Source of the DNA: Zwartia sp. | Lineage (GTDB): Bacteria; Pseudomonadota; Gammaproteobacteria; Burkholderiales; Burkholderiaceae_B | Length of the DNA: 26,296 bases | Direction of reading: 5' to 3' | NCBI GenBank assembly: GCA_030653405.1 | Contig: JAURZO010000223.1 | Coordinates: 1-26,296, forward strand | Part shown: positions 1 to 12,400 of the stretch, piece by piece | How the letters are laid out: each line of letters starts with the position of its first letter | How positions within the stretch are numbered: position 1 is the stretch's first letter | Translations under genes and position numbers: made by a program | The notes under the pieces: generated by a model | Databases searched by the model: none | What the model saw: the letters and a program-made list of their open reading frames with translations, nothing else | What the model was told of the DNA's origin: nothing

Positions 1-307
1 AGCGCAGCGCACCGTGATGGTTGCGCAGGCGTTCAAGCGCTTCGAGCACATTGGCGTGGGTCAAGCCGGTGGGAACACGCAGACAAACGGCCTGATTAAA
101 GCGTTTGAGTGAGCCCTTGAGACTGAGGTAGTCTTGGGCAATGGGCAGGGGGAGAAATTCTCCTTCTTCGACCCAGACGGTTTGCACAGTCTCGGTCGAG
201 GTGATGGTGGCTGCTGCGGCGAGTGCCTCGGGTGTTTGGTGTTTAAAGACGTCTCTGACGCTAAACACCAGTCCTTGTGCGCGGGCACGACTGACCAGAC
301 GAATGGC
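1..307 (-). repeat. Near-identical T-E segment, copy in module 6
   Basis: Bases 1-307 align without gaps to 9424-9730 with seven mismatches by eye (about 98% identical). The segment encodes the C-terminal part of the T domain, the linker and the start of the E domain. The offset (9423) is a multiple of three, so both copies are in frame. Similarity drops sharply right of 307, at the GGDSI motif. The left limit is outside the window. Confidence 0.95.
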
Positions 308-3300
308 GAGGATGCTGTCACCGCCTGTCGCAAAGAAGCTTTCCTGACGACCAACTTGATCATTGCTGGTAAGTTCTTGAAACAATTTGCATAGCAAAGA
401 CTCTGAGGCATTTTGTGGCGGATCGTAGGTGCGATCGCCGTATTGTGTTTGAGGGTCAGGTAAGGCCTTGCGATCAAGCTTGCCGTTTGGTGTGAGCGGC
501 AGCGCGTCGAGTATCACAAAATGCGTTGGCACCATATGATCGGGTAGTTTGATGCCCAATTGTTTCCGCAGTACCTCGTGGCTTGGGAGTGACTGTCCTG
601 GTTGAGCGACCAGATAGGCAACCAGTCTCTTTTCGCCATTCACGGTCTTTGGAATGACCGCGGCATAGGCGATCGAGCTAAAGGCATTGAGCAGTGCCGC
701 ATCAATCTCGCCGAGTTCAATACGATAACCGCGGATTTTGACTTGATCATCTGCACGACCAAGATAAATCAACACGCCATCAGCGCGTCTAAAGACCAAG
801 TCTCCAGTGCGATACATTCTTGCACCTGGTTTTGCAAATGGACAGGCGATAAAGCGCTCGGCGCTCAGCCCTGGACGGGCAAAGTAGCCGCGCGCCAGCC
901 CTTCGCCGCCTATGTATAGCTCTCCGACCGCACCGTCCAGAACAGGTTCAAGGTTCGGATCGAGGATATAAAGCTGAGTATTCCAGATCGGCAGACCAAT
1001 CGGAATTACACCCTCATGACTGGTTTGGTCCGAGACTTCGTAGACGCAACAGCCCACGACAGTTTCAGTCGGTCCATACTCATTGATCAATCGGGTATCA
1101 GGTGCGAACTCGCGCCACATCGCGACTGTCGATGCATTGAGTTGTTCGCCGCCAATGACGTAAGCGTGACTTTGTTTTTTAAGGACCTCAGGTTTGAGCA
1201 AGTGTCTCAGAGCGTCCATGTGGACAGGGGTTGCTTTGACTAACGAATAGCCCGTTTGCTGATTTAGATAGTCTGCCAGTACTTCGATTTCGTTTTCTTG
1301 CGCGAGCAGGTGAACGCTGCGACCACTTGCGAGTGGTAACCACAAACTAGAGATGGTCGCATCGAACGCGATCGAGGTATTAATTGGCGCGCCGCGGCCG
1401 GAATCGAGTTTGTAGGCATCGAGTGCCCAGTTCAGGTAGTTGGTCAGTCCATGATGAGACAGCATGACGCCTTTAGGGACGCCGGTGCTGCCAGAGGTGT
1501 AAATCAGGTAGGCCAAATTGTCTGCGTGCAAGACAGTGAGATGCTCTGGGGGGTCGATTGCCTGAGCTGACAGATTGCTCAGTCGTTGCGTAATAGTCGA
1601 TGAGGTAGGATCGAGAAAGGCCGGCAGGACGCGACAAATAGTCTGACGTGCGTGCTCAAACGATCCGGCGCTTGTCGCTTGCTCTTGCACAGCAAGCGTA
1701 TCGATCAGAGCCTCGAAATGTACCGTTGAAGCAATCAGCAGCTTGGCACGACTGTCTTTGAGCATAAATGACAGACGTTGCGCAGGGTATTCGGGGGCGA
1801 GTGGCAGATAGGCGCCACCTGCCCGCATAATCGCAAGCATTGAAATCACCAGCTCGGGAGTACGTTCCAGCATGACCCCTACAATAGTGTCGGGTCCCAC
1901 ACCTTGTGCAATAAGATGACGCGCGAGACGATTCGCTCTAGCATCCAACTCCTGATAGGTAATGCTAAAGGCATTCGCATCGTTCCCTCCTGTCACGGCT
2001 TGCGCCTCTGGAACGAGCTTGACCTGTTGCGCGATCATGCTCAATAAAGACTGTTGCTGATCATTGAGTTCTACATGTTCACCCGCTGATGTTTCGATCA
2101 GGGCCTGACGACGCGCAGGCTCGTAGACGGGAACGGCGCTGAGGGCAGTATCAGCAAAGCTTTCAAGATTTTCCAGTAGATACAGTAGGCTATCCACTAA
2201 ACGCTCGGCTTGAGCAGTTGTCAGGCGAGCCTGATCGAAACTGAGCCGCAGGGCGAGTTTTTCACCCGTCATCACAGAGAGTCCAACGGGATAGTGATTG
2301 CCATCCTCACTTTCAGCGTGGGTGAGCTTGATCTCTGCGAGAACAGTGTTCGGGTGACTGACGGGATAATTTTCAAAAACAAACATTGCTTCAAATAATG
2401 CCGTTCCGCCAAAACCAGCGAGACTTTGGATCTCACGCAGACCAATGTGCGTGTAGCTGTCTTGCTCAGCCATCGAGACCTGTTGCTCACGCAACCAGTC
2501 TTTCAGCACAACAGTTTCAGGCAATGCGACGTACAAGGGCAGTGTATTAATGAATAATCCGAGGGCGCGATCAATACCGCGCAGTTCACTTGAGCGACCA
2601 TTTCGAACACTGCCAATCACCACCTCATCCAGACGACAGGTGCGACCCAGTACCAATGCGTACAGACCTTGGAGAATGGAGGCCTGAGTTAAACCGTGCT
2701 GGCGACCAAAACGTTCGAGTGCGCGCTGCGTATCAGGTGCTACAAGACGTTCGATATTTTTCATGCCACCGCGCGGGTCTTGCGGCGCGGGCAAACTCAG
2801 TCGGCTGGGCTCCGAAAGTCTGCTTAAATGTTGATGCCAGTATTGCTGTGTCGCTTGACTATCTTGCTCTTGCAGCCATTGCAGGTGTTCTTTCCAGGAA
2901 AATACGGGTGCGGCATGACGTTCGCCTGTACCACAATGAGCAACATAGGCATCGGCTAAATCACCCATCAATATCGGAAGTGACCAACCATCCAAAATCA
3001 AGTGGTGATTCGCCACTAAGAGTGCATGTTCATCATTCCCCAGCGGGCAATAGGTGACGCGGATCAAGGGACCTTTCTCTAGATCGAACGGGTCGTCAAA
3101 ATCAAGTTGTTTGAGCGCATGAAGGCGTTCGGCTTTGGTGCCTGTCAGTGCGCAGGTGCGAAAGTCGGAAGCATCTTGCGCCAAGATGACTCCGAGCCCA
3201 GGGAGATCGGCCGTGGGTGCCATGACCAGACGTAAAACCTCATGACGGCTCACAAGCTCAACCCAAGCCGCACGCATCGCTTCAAGGTTAAAGTTGCCTT

Positions 3301-3406
3301 CAAAAGTCAGCATCAGGTGGACGTGATAGGGGTCTTGCTTGCCTTGCACGAGCGCGAGTGACTCAAAACCAAGGCCTTGTTGCAGAGGCGTGAGGGTCAC
3401 CAGATC
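1..3406 (-). other. NRPS module 6: D-L type C, A6 (Asn-like), T6, start of E (partial)
   Basis: The A6 code reads D-A-S-K-V-G-E-V-G-K (FDATISS, K before ATP, YVIGGEQ, NEYGPTETVVG). This is close to the asparagine code D-L-T-K-(L/I)-G-E-V-G-K. The E at position 322 favours Asn over Asp, whose code has His there. T6 carries GGDSI at Ser4171. The first 60 or so residues of an E domain are visible before the window ends, so a D-residue is expected. Confidence 0.7.
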
Positions 3407-6400
3407 GCTAAAGTTCGGATGGAGCTGCGCGACCAGATTAAGTTGTTGTTGTGTCACGGCATGGCGTGCACTTAACCAGGAAAAATCAGAGGGGGTATAG
3501 CGACAAGCAAGCGGTGTGTATGCGCAATGCTCTGCTGTTTTCAACAGGGTTTGTTTGAATATACGGGTCAGGGCATCAATTGATGCTGTGTCATACGCAT
3601 CCGCACAATAGGAAAAGTTAAAGCTGAGAGCGCCATTGTTGTTGATCACGGCATTGATATCGAGCAGGTGCAGTCTCGGACGGTTTACGTCGTCTTCAGC
3701 TCCGATCAGGCCGTCATCGGTCATTTGCCATTGGGTAGGATCTGAAGCAGCTTTGGTTTCAAAACGTCCAAGATAGTTAAAACCGATCTCGGCTTGAGCA
3801 TGTTGTCCGTTCGCTAGTTCGCTGGCAGGATCGAGATAACGCAAAATGCCGTAACCCAGTCCTTTGTCTGGTAAGGCACGCAAATTTTCCTTGACCCGCT
3901 GAATGGCTAAGCCGGGGCTGGCGACATCCTCGAAAGCAATGTCAGCGACGGGCAGTCGCACGGGGAACAGCGTGGTAAACCAGCCGATCGTCCGGGTGAG
4001 GTCCGCGTCGGTTTCACGACCATGCCCCTCTAGGTCGATAAGGGGATCCCCCAGCTCTATTTGATATTGTTCCTTTGACCATTGACGCAAGGCCAGACCT
4101 AATGAGGCAAGCAGTACGTCATTGATTGCACCGTGATAGGTAGCGGGTGCTCGCAGTAAAAGTTCAGTTTCAGCGGTTGAAATTTCCGTCTGAACATGTG
4201 CGATACGCGCCAAGGTATTGTGTTGACGTTCAATGGTGTGATCTGTCGGGAGGGATTTAACGCCCGCAACTTGAGATAACCACAAGGCTTCCTCTTGGCG
4301 ACGCAGTCCTTGCCGACCCTGTTCATTCAACAAGGCACCCCAGGCACGCAGCGAAACAGCTGGCGTTTCAAGAGGACGAGGCTGTACTGTAGAGAGTGCT
4401 CTCAAATCGTCAATCAGGATGCGCCATGACACGCCATCGATTGCAAAGTGATGAATCACCAGAACCAGCAGAGCGGGCTTGTCTTGTTCAGCCACCCACA
4501 AGGGGGCGATCATGCCGCCAGACTGTTCAGGGTCAAGGCAACGGCTGAGTGGGAGGACCGCAGCGACAAGTTGCTCCCTGCTTTCAACCTCAGTCTGACC
4601 CGTCAATGTGATGCTGGGTATTGAGATTTCGGGCGTCTGTTCAGATGCATCAATGACAAACTGTTGTGGTGTAGTGCCACTAAGCATCCGCATTCTCAGG
4701 CCGCTATGGTGGGCGATGAGCTGATTAAGTGCGCGCTGAGCTTGAGCGTGCGTCATGCCGATCGGGGCACGCAAACAGATGGCCTGATTGAATTGCTTGA
4801 GTGAACCTCCAAGTTCAATAAAGGCCCGATACACAGGCAAAGCAACAAAATCACCGTTTTCAGAAATTGAAAATACAGGGTCGCCACTACTTGCTTGATC
4901 GGTCGGTCCATTGTCTTGTAGGTTCGCGACTTGGGCGGTCTCTGCAATGGCTTCAGGAGTTTGATGTTTAAAAACGTCACGAACGGAAAAGGACAGCCCC
5001 TGTGCGCGTGCGCGACTGACTAAGCGGATAACAGAAATACTGTCACCACCCATTGAAAAGAATCCATCTTGTCTGCCAACGCGTGCTACACCAGTGAGCT
5101 CGCTGAATAAGTTGCATAGCAAGGCTTCTGAGGGTGTTTGCGGGGGTTGGTAGTTGCTTTCCTCCCCTGAGGTGAAGGGCTCTGGCAACACTCGACGGTC
5201 AACCTTGCCGTTGGGCGTCAGGGGCAGTTGATTGATCTCCATAAAGTAAGCGGGGACCATGTACTGAGGCAGCACGGTTGCCAGTTGCTCGCTAAGTTCG
5301 ACGGTCTCGGGCATCGTTTCGCCCTGCTGCATGACCAGATAAGCGATGAGTTTGGTGTCCTCGCCCATCGTGCGGGCGTTCACTGCAACCTGTGCAATCG
5401 AATTAAACGCTTTGGCGATCGCGGCTTCGATTTCACCGAGTTCGATTCGGTAGCCGCGGATTTTGACTTGATCATCCGCACGACCCAGAAACTCGATCGA
5501 CTGATCCGCGTGCTTGAGCGCGAGATCACCGGTTCGGTACATGCGTGCACCGGGCGCTCCAAAGGGACATGCTAAAAAGCGTTCTGCACTGAGTCCAGGG
5601 CGGTTGTGATAGCCACGCGCCAAACCTGCGCCTCCAACATAGAGCTCGCCGGGAACGCCCTGAGGAACAGGTTCTAAATTTGCGTCCAGCAGATAAACCT
5701 GCATATTGGGTAAGGCGCTACCAATGCTGATTGCCCCTGAAGTGGTCAGACCATCTCGCGCGGGATCCAGCGGGTGACTCATGGTCGCGCATACGGTCGT
5801 TTCTGTCGGACCGTAGGCGTTAAACATCCGCAGCCGACCGGCAAAGCGCGACACGATGCCAGGAGGGCAAGCCTCGCCCGCCACGACGAGAGTCCGGAGC
5901 GCATCCAGAGCGTTGGGCTCGAGCGCAGCAACGAGCACAGGAGGTAAGGTCGCGTGGGTGACGCGACAACGTGTCAGACAAGGGCCGAGGTTCGTCGCGG
6001 CATCCGTTCGCAGAGCCTGGGTCGCGATGACGAGGGCGGCACCTGCCCCAAAGGCGTTGAGCATTTCCCATACGCTAGCGTCAAAAGCTTGAGAGGCAAA
6101 CTGCAGGACGCGATCCGTTTCTTTCAGATCAAACAGTGCGCGCTGAGCGAATGCCAGGTTGACAGCTGTTCGATGGGTGATGCACACACCTTTCGGTAAA
6201 CCCGTTGATCCTGACGTATAGATCAGGTAGGCCAGACTGTCTGGCGCGAGCGGCTGGAGTCGCTCTTGTTGAGTGATGGGTGTACCCGACAACATACTCA
6301 GTCGGATGTCGAGAATTTGATCGTCCAGATCGATCAGAGCCGGCAACGTTGTATCAATCGCCATTTCAAGCGTTTCGTACAAGCTGCCGACACTCAGGAC

Positions 6401-9400
6401 ACATTTCGCACGACTGTCTTGCAAAATGTATGCGAGACGATTGGAGGGATAGGTCGGATCAAGCGGCAAGAACGCTGCGCCTGCTTTGAGCACGGCCAAG
6501 ATCGCGATAAATAGCTCCGGAGAGCGGTCAAGCATCACACCCACAACATCGTCAGCCCCAACACCCTGACTAATCAGATAGCGTGCGAGCTGATTGGCGC
6601 GGTCGTCGACCTCTGCGTAGGTTTGAATCTCTGGACCCGACGCGCGATCCTCAATCAAGGCCGGTGCGTCTGGACGTGCGAGGACTTGCTCGGCAAAGAG
6701 CATTGGCAGATCAAGCTCTGTTGGAATGACAGACAGGATTGGGCCATTTGATTGCGCTAATAATTGCTCACGTTCGTCGCCCCGGGTGAGGGTGAGCGCG
6801 GCGAGGGGTTGTTGTGCGAGTTCAGGCAGCGCATCGATCAGGGCGCATAGCCTCTCTAAAAAGGCGGAGGCTTGTGTGGCATCGATACGGCTTTGATCGT
6901 AGGTAAAGCGCAGGCTCAGTCCCTGGTCAGAGGGCAGAATGCCCAGGGCGATCGGGTAGCTCGTCCCATCGTGGCCCTCGATACGCTGGACTTCGAGATT
7001 ACCAACGGTTGTCTTAGAGGGATCCGTTGGGAAGTTTTCAAATACGAATAAGGCCTCAAAGAGCGCTTGCCCTTTAATTTTGGACTGAGCCTGAATACCG
7101 AGCAAGCCAATATGCGAATGGGCATCCTGCTCGGCTTGCACTTGTTGTTGCTGGGTGAGCCACTCGATCAGCAGCTGCCCACCTGGCATCGCCATGTAGT
7201 GAGGCAAGGTATCAATAAAGAGTCCGACCGCCTGATCGATTCCGTCGATCGAGACGGTACGTCCATTATGCACACTACCCAGAACGAGCTCATCCATGCG
7301 ACTGATGCGTGCGAGCACAAGCGCGTACAGTCCCATCAAAATGGTGGCCTGTGTCAGTCCATGTTGTTTGCCAAAGCCATCCAGAGTGGCGAGTGTTTCG
7401 GCCGAAAGCAGGCGATAAATCTCGCCATTTCCTTGTCCGGCGGTCATCGGAGCGGGAAATTTGACGCGGCTAGGCGTCGTGACTGCGCTTAAGTGTTGTT
7501 GCCAGAATTGACGCGCAGGTGCGGGGTCCTGACCAGCAAGCCATTCAAGATGTGATGGCCATGACAAGCTGTATTTGAGCGCGCTACTGTTCCCTGTACC
7601 ACTGTTCCCTGTGAGCTGATCGCTATAGCCTTGCGCAAGCTCAAACAGGATCACCATCAGAGACCAGCCATCGAGGATGACGTGGTGCTTGGACAACATG
7701 ACGGCATGCTCTCCATCCCCGAGGTCGGTGATACTCAGTCGAATCAATGGACCCTGTTCAAGTTCAAACGGCTCATCCAAATCCCTTGCCTTTAGTTGAC
7801 GAACGCGCTCCTGTGACGAGCCCGTCAACTGAAGCACACGAAAATCAAGGGCAGAGTTTTCGCGAATGATCGCAACGCCCGATGCGAGTCGCGAGGGTGC
7901 CAGCACTAAACGCAAAACATCGTAACGGGCAACAATATTCGCCCAAGCCTGTTGCATTGCGACACGATTCAGATCGCCGCGCACGATGAGCGCGACTTGG
8001 ATGTGACAAGGATCAGCCGTACCAAGTTCTCGGGCCAGGCTTTCAAAGGCCATGCCTTGTTGCGCGGGCGTGAGCGGTATGATGTTGTCGAGCTTTGGAT
8101 ACTGTCTCAGCAGGGCTTCAATGATTTCCTGATTGAGAGGCTTATTCAAGACGCTATTTGGCGTGGCGACCAGCGGAAAGTCAGAAAGTGTGCGTGTGAT
8201 CTCGAGCGGCTGCTCCAGACAGTGCCGGGTGACCTGCAATAATGCCTGCTCAAACGCTCTGGCCAGCTGAAGGATGGACGCAGTGTCGTGCGCGAGCTGA
8301 CAGTGCGTAATTTGGAAGCTCAGACTCCCATCCGCAAGAAGCAAAGCATTGACTTCGAGCAGGTGCGCGCGCTGACGATTTGACTCGTCGCCTGACGAAC
8401 CGGAAATATTTTCAACAATTGTCCAGACTTTTTCGTGTGAGGCATCGCCGGAGGTATCGTTCGCGAATTTTCCCAGGTAGTTCAAGACGATCTGTGGTTG
8501 AGGGCAGTCATCAAAGCGCTGTTTGCTTTGCGCATCAAAGTGACGCAGGATGCCATAGCCGATCCCTTTGTCGGGGAGCGCGCGCAGGTCCTCTTTGATC
8601 TGGCGCAAGGCGTGACCGGGGGCTTGGGGCGTGGACCAGTCGAGCTGCCCGATGCGCAAGCGCAACGGGAAAAGACTGGTGAGCCAACCGAGCGTGCGAG
8701 TCAGATCCTCGTCGGTTTCGCGACCATGGCCCTCAAGCGCGACCAGTGGGTCTCCGAGCGCGTATTGGTAGCGTTGGCGGCTCCACTGGCAAAGTGCCAT
8801 GCCTAGCGCGGTGAGCAACACATCGTTGATCGCACCGTGATAGACGGCAGGCGCACGGAGCAACCGCTGTGTGTCGGCTTGACTGAGCTGTCCACCGACG
8901 TGGGCGGAGTTGCCCAAGGTGTTGTCCCCGGGCTCGATTGTGCGGTCGCAAGGCAGGGCTTGCGCGTCCTGGAGCTGTGACAGCCAGAGGGACTGTTCAC
9001 TACGGCGTGAGCCGTTGGCGCCTTGTTGTGCGAGCGACTCGGCCCAGGCGCGCAGCGACATGGTTCGTGCAGGCAAGGCTGCGCCGGGTGTGAGCGTGCA
9101 GGTCGCGAGATCCTCCATCAGGATGCGCCAAGACACGCCATCGATGGCAAAGTGATGGATGACCAGTAACAGCAAGGCCGGCGCCTGTGGGCGCAAGACC
9201 CAACGCGCGGTCATGATGCCGCCGGGCTGCTGCGGATCCAGCGCATCACTCAGGTTCTGGAATGACTCGACCATCGACTGCTGTGCGGCTTCTGGGCTCA
9301 GAGCAGTGAGATCCAGCGTCGGCAGGGTGAGGGCGGGGAGAGCCGAGAGGGGATCGATCACCATGCTGGTGGCATCGCTGGGGCGCTCAGGGTTTGTCGC

Positions 9401-12400
9401 AGCTGCTGTCATCACGGTACGCAAGCGCAGCGCACCGTGATGGTTGCGCAGGCGTTCAAGCGCTTCGAGCACATTGGCGTGGGTCAAGCCGGTGGGAACA
9501 CGCAGACAAACGGCCTGATTAAAGCGTTTGAGTGAGCCCTTTAGACCGAGGTAATCTTGGGCAATGGGCAGGGGGAGAAATTCTCCTTCCTCGACCCAGA
9601 TGGTTTGCACAGTCTCGGTCGAGGTTAGGGTGGCTGCTGCGGCGAGTGCCTCGGGTGTTTGGTGTTTAAAGACGTCTCTGACGCTAAACACCAGTCCTTG
9701 TGCGCGGGCACGACTGACCAGACGAATGGCCGAGATACTGTCTCCACCAATACTGAAAAATCCGTCATCCAAACCAACCGAAGCCAGTCCGGTCACCTCT
9801 GAAAATAAAGTGCAGATTAAGACTTCTTTGGCAGACTGCGGTGCGCGGAATTGTTCCGTTGATGTTTGCGCCTCAGGCAGAGGTAGCGCTTTGCGATCGA
9901 GTTTACCGTTCGCATTGATCGGCAATTCAGTCATCGATACAAAATAGCTTGGCACCATATAGTCGGGCAAACTTGACGCGAGTGCGGCACGCAATCGTGT
10001 GTCGCTCGGGACCTCTTGTCCCTGACGAACCACTACGTAGGCAACAAGTCGTTTATCGCCATGCATCTCGCGTGCCAGCACCGCAACTTGGGCCAGTGCC
10101 TGAACCTGCGTGAGGAGGGCGGCCTCTATTTCACCGAGTTCGATTCGGAAGCCACGGATTTTGACCTGATCATCTGCGCGTCCAAAATACTCAATCGCAC
10201 CATCAGATCGATATCGAGCCAAGTCGCCGGTTCGATACATGCGTGAGCCAGGGGCTCTGGGTGTCGCAAACGGGTTGGCGATAAAACGTTCTGCCGTCAG
10301 GCCAGGACGGCTCAGATAGCCACGTGCCAGCCCCTCGCCCGCGATATATAACTCGCCCACTGATCCGGGCGCGACGGGTTCGAGTCCGGCGTCCAGTACA
10401 TAGAGCTGCGTGTTCCAAATGGGCCGACCGATCGGGGGCGGGAGTGTGGCGCTGGTGCGCAGACATTTCCAAAATGACACATCAATCGCTGCTTCCGTCG
10501 GACCATAGAGGTTCCAGAGAGATGCTTGTGGAAAACGTTTCAGATATTGATTTTGTAAATTGGCGCTGAGTGCTTCACCACTCATCACGACTTGTTTAAG
10601 ACTCGAGCAAGTATGCTGACCAATGCTTTGTAAAAAGACCGTCAGCATCGAGGGCACGAAATGCATCACCGAAACTTTGTGCGCATCGATCATTTGCTCG
10701 AGATACTCAGGTTCCTTTTGCCCGCCTGGGCGTGCAATCACCAGCGCGGAGCCCGTCAACAAGGGTAAGAGCCATTCCCATACTGCGACGTCAAAGCCGA
10801 TGCCCGTTTTTTGGAGAATACGATCTGAAACGTTTAGTTTCAAAACATCCTGCATCCAGTCCAGACGGTTGGTCAGAGCTTGGTGAGTGTTGCCGGCACC
10901 TTTTGGCGTACCCGTTGAGCCCGAGGTGTAAATCAAATAGGCAAGCTGATTCGGATGATAGGGTTGACTTCTCTCTGAGCGGACAAGTGTCGTCTCAGAG
11001 TATTGGGTCAAGCGTTTGCCCCAATCGGGGGAATCCATCTCGATGACGAGATTGGGTCTTGCATTTTCGCTCAGGTTATCCACGCCGCTTGTGGTTGTGA
11101 GCAGCACGGCAGCCTGACTGTCCGTCAGCATAAAGTCTAAGCGCTGGGTCGGATACTCTGGATCAAGCGGGAGATATGCAGCGCCGGCTTTCAAGATCGC
11201 CAACATCGCCACAACCATCTCGGGACTGCGGTTAAGCAATACAGCAGCAATTTTGTCTGGTCCTAATCCCTGTGCGATCAGGTGTCGCGCGAGTTGATTC
11301 GACGCACGCTCTAGTGCTGCATAACTCAGTGTGTCGGTTTCTGAGCCCAATCCAGAGATAAGTGCCGGTGCGTCAGGTGTCAGGACACATTGAGCAGTAA
11401 AGCGCTCCATCAGCGAGGAATGTGACACGTTAATCTGGACGTCCGCACCAGCTGATGTTGATAACACCGTGTCGCGAGTGATCAGATCCATCAAGGGAAG
11501 GGTGACTAGCGCCGCGTCCGGATGATGAATAAATCCTTTGAGCATCTGGTCAAAGGCCTGTGCCCAGACTTTGACAGTCGAAGGCTCGAATAAGTCAGCA
11601 TCAAACTCGAAGCTTCCAGTCAACGCTCCGTTGGCTTGTTTGGTCAAATAAAGTGTCAGATCAAGTTTTGCGGTAGGTAAGCCGACAGATTCTGGTGTGC
11701 AGCGCAGGCTACCGAGTTTGAAACTTGTCTCCCCTTGCGTTTGCAGCGACAGCATGGCTTGAAAGACAGGGGAGTGCGCGAGCGAACGGCTGACACCTAA
11801 GTGCTCGACGAGTTGCTCAAATGGCAGATCTTGATCGGCCAGACAATCTTGCACAGTGCGGTGCGTCTGAGCAATCAGCTCAAGGGGTGACTGAGTGTCG
11901 CCCACCGTGACCGGCATGACAACCGTATTCAACAAGAACCCCACCATGGACTCGGTGTCGATATCGTCACGCCCTGATACGGGCGACCCAATCGCGACCA
12001 CATGCTGTCTGGAGAGTTTTGCGAGAGTTGCGCCATAGGCTGCGAGCACTGCAGTGTAAAGAGTCGTGTTTTGCTTGCGTGCAAGAGCTTCGAGAGCCGT
12101 GACGGTTTCAGCAGCTATCGAGAGCGTAACTTCTTGAGCGCGACGACTCCGGTCAGGATCGCGGGCGTGATCAAGTGGTAGTGCGAGTAATTCAGGGATA
12201 TCAGCCAGACGCGCCCGTGCGCGTTCCACGGCAGGTGCCAGGCCCTCCTGGAGATTGTCTTGCTGCCAGGCCGCCCAATCGCTGTAATGAATGTCTAGAT
12301 CTGGCCAATTAGGCGACTTGCCTTGAGCAAATGCGCAATAGGCCTCATCGAGCTCTCGCGCAATGATGTTACGCGATACCCCATCAGCGGCCTGATGATG

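Noticed and set aside
9100..9170. Reading the E domains as extra condensation domains because of HHxxxDG
   Set aside because: The motif continues as VSWRIL and the domains carry EGHGRE and NYLG, which mark epimerisation domains, and they follow GGDSI-type carriers.
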